Both the position numbers and the translations under genes were made by a program. The notes below the pieces were generated by a model that had not been told where the DNA came from, ran no database searches, and worked only from the letters and a program-made list of their open reading frames with translations. This document shows, in pieces, positions 32,219-33,346 of a DNA stretch of 33,346 nucleotides (position 1 is its first letter; each line of letters starts with the position of its first letter). The DNA is taken from assembly GCA_900540625.1 (NCBI GenBank), contig UQGP01000027.1, positions 1 to 33,346 of the forward strand. Direction: 5' to 3'. This stretch comes from an uncultured Porphyromonadaceae bacterium (GTDB lineage: Bacteria > Bacteroidota > Bacteroidia > Bacteroidales > Muribaculaceae).

Positions 32219-33346
32219 ATGATAAAGACAATCCTCACAGGGGCGGCACTGCTGGCGATGTTGCCGCTGTATGCCGCGACAGACGCGGACAGCGTGGCCA
32301 CTGACAGTATCAAGGGCTTCAAATTCACGGACGTATACACGGTCAAGACCACGAGCGTCAAGGACCAGAACAAATCGGGGACATGCTGGTGTTTTGCCGG
32401 CACTTCGTTCTTCGAGGACGAGATTCTGCGACAGGGAGGCGATTCGCTGGACCTGAGCGAGATGTTCACCGTATGGCACACGTATGATGAAAAGTGTGAG
32501 CGCTTTGTACGCAATTACGGCGAGGTGAACTTTGCCCCCGGCGGGTCGTTGCTGGACGTGCCCTACGTCTGGAAAAAATACGGCGTCGTACCCGAGGAAG
32601 TGTATTCCGGCCTGCAGTACGGCGAGGATAAGCACGTCCACGGCGAACTGGACGGGATGCTTGCCGCGATGCTAAAAGTCGTGGTCAAGAAGCCCAATAA
32701 GAAGATTTCGAAGGCATGGCGCACGGCCGTGCGCGGTGTGCTGGATGCCTATCTCGGCAAACTGCCCGAGACTTTCACCTATCGCGGCAAGAAGTATACG
32801 CCGCAGAGCTATGCAGCAAGTCTGCCTATACGTATCGATGACTATGTAACCATATCATCGTTTACGCATCATCCTTTCTACGAGGAATTTACGCTCGAAG
32901 TACCCGACAACTGGCTTGCCGGACGGTACTTTAACGTGCCTATGGATGAGATGAAGGCTGTGGTGGACAATGCCATCGCCAAGGGCTTCCCCGTGGCTTG
33001 GGCAGCCGATGTCAGCGAAGGCGGCTTCAAATGGGCCAAGGGCGTGGCTCTGATGCCTAAGGGCAAGACCGAAGGCGATATGGATGGTACCGAGTTGTCG
33101 CGCTGGGTGACACTCAGCGACAAAGAACGTCAAAATGATAAATATAACTTCGAAGGCCCGGTGGAAGAAATCACCGTGACACAGGAGTCTCGTCAGGATA
33201 TGTTTGACAGTCAGGAGACTACCGACGACCACGGCATGGAAATCGTGGGCATAGCCACCGACCAAGACGGCAATCGCTATTACAAGGTTAAGAATTCGTG
33301 GGATACCAATCAGGTATACGGCGGATACATCTACGTAAGCGAGACG
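32219..33346 (+). CDS. C1-family aminopeptidase C-like protease, partial at the window end
   Basis: Read directly from ATG 32219-32221; 376 codons are open to the end of the window, with no stop reached. A signal peptide (residues 1 to about 20, TILTGAALLAMLPLYAA) sends it to the periplasm or beyond. The papain-like bleomycin-hydrolase/aminopeptidase C (C1B) triad is visible: Q50 in KDQNKSGTCWCFA for the oxyanion hole, nucleophile C56, H338 in DDHGMEI, and N359 in VKNSWD. The large insertion between Cys and His is typical of C1B enzymes. Cytoplasmic PepC of other bacteria lacks a signal peptide; exported forms are common in Bacteroidales. The missing C-terminus is probably short. It is divergent from hsdM. 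Confidence 0.93.
   Translation, partial: MIKTILTGAALLAMLPLYAATDADSVATDSIKGFKFTDVYTVKTTSVKDQNKSGTCWCFAGTSFFEDEILRQGGDSLDLSEMFTVWHTYDEKCERFVRNYGEVNFAPGGSLLDVPYVWKKYGVVPEEVYSGLQYGEDKHVHGELDGMLAAMLKVVVKKPNKKISKAWRTAVRGVLDAYLGKLPETFTYRGKKYTPQSYAASLPIRIDDYVTISSFTHHPFYEEFTLEVPDNWLAGRYFNVPMDEMKAVVDNAIAKGFPVAWAADVSEGGFKWAKGVALMPKGKTEGDMDGTELSRWVTLSDKERQNDKYNFEGPVEEITVTQESRQDMFDSQETTDDHGMEIVGIATDQDGNRYYKVKNSWDTNQVYGGYIYVSET

Noticed and set aside
31889..32641. 250-codon minus-strand open frame spanning the hsdM start and the peptidase gene
   Set aside because: It overlaps two well-supported genes and two promoters, and its sequence is low-quality (His, Cys and Arg runs without domain features).
1..33346. 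tRNA, rRNA, insertion sequence or prophage genes
   Set aside because: No cloverleaf-like sequence with a CCA-type end, rRNA segment, transposase or integrase was recognised on either strand; a tRNA scan would be decisive.

Overview
The window looks like a chromosomal segment from a member of the Bacteroidales, probably Muribaculaceae or a close relative. The evidence is: repeated matches to the Bacteroidota promoter (TTG/TTTG, about 20 bases, TAnnTTTG) with no strong Shine-Dalgarno sites; a serine palmitoyltransferase of the Bacteroides sphingolipid type; a TonB-dependent receptor; a lipoprotein C11 (clostripain) peptidase; and a large secreted amidase ending in a short type-IX-like sorting tail. 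By eye the housekeeping genes are GC-rich (a little over 50%) and the restriction-modification block is more AT-rich. The family-level placement is inference.

Layout. 1-203: a coding-like remnant without a start. 344-6018 (minus): a secreted WG-repeat protein, an ArnT/PMT-like membrane glycosyltransferase and a TonB-dependent receptor. 6175-10920 (minus): a probable four-gene transcript, cstA, PHP phosphatase, C11 peptidase, MscS channel, started by a promoter upstream of cstA. 11357-11527 (plus): a 56-residue 2[4Fe-4S] ferredoxin. 11617-12495 (minus): fabD, divergent from tatA-tatC (12657-13981, plus); both Tat proteins end in charged tandem-repeat tails. 14408-18895 (plus): a TolB-like propeller protein and a 1167-residue amidase, behind a leader of roughly 290 nt with predicted helices. 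19274-20461 (plus): spt. 20616-20951 (minus): an unknown small protein. 21213-22364 (plus): nagA. 22501-24503 (minus): hisS and a beta-barrel outer-membrane protein. 24701-32012 (minus): a complete type I restriction-modification operon, hsdM-fic-hsdS-hsdR, with a Fic protein gene inside it. 32219-33346 (plus): a C1-family aminopeptidase cut by the window end.

Working together. The Tat genes export folded proteins. The TolB-like/amidase pair, the TonB receptor, the beta-barrel protein, the MscS channel and Spt all serve the envelope. NagA returns GlcNAc-6-P from wall or host sugars to central metabolism. The hsd operon is a defence island between housekeeping genes (hisS and the peptidase). 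Its most unusual parts are the fic gene, whose stop codon overlaps the hsdS start, and two AT-rich palindromes between hsdM and fic that look like operators. Most genes belong to known families. The best candidates for something not well described are the Fic/palindrome arrangement in the R-M operon and the paired repeat tails on TatA and TatC.
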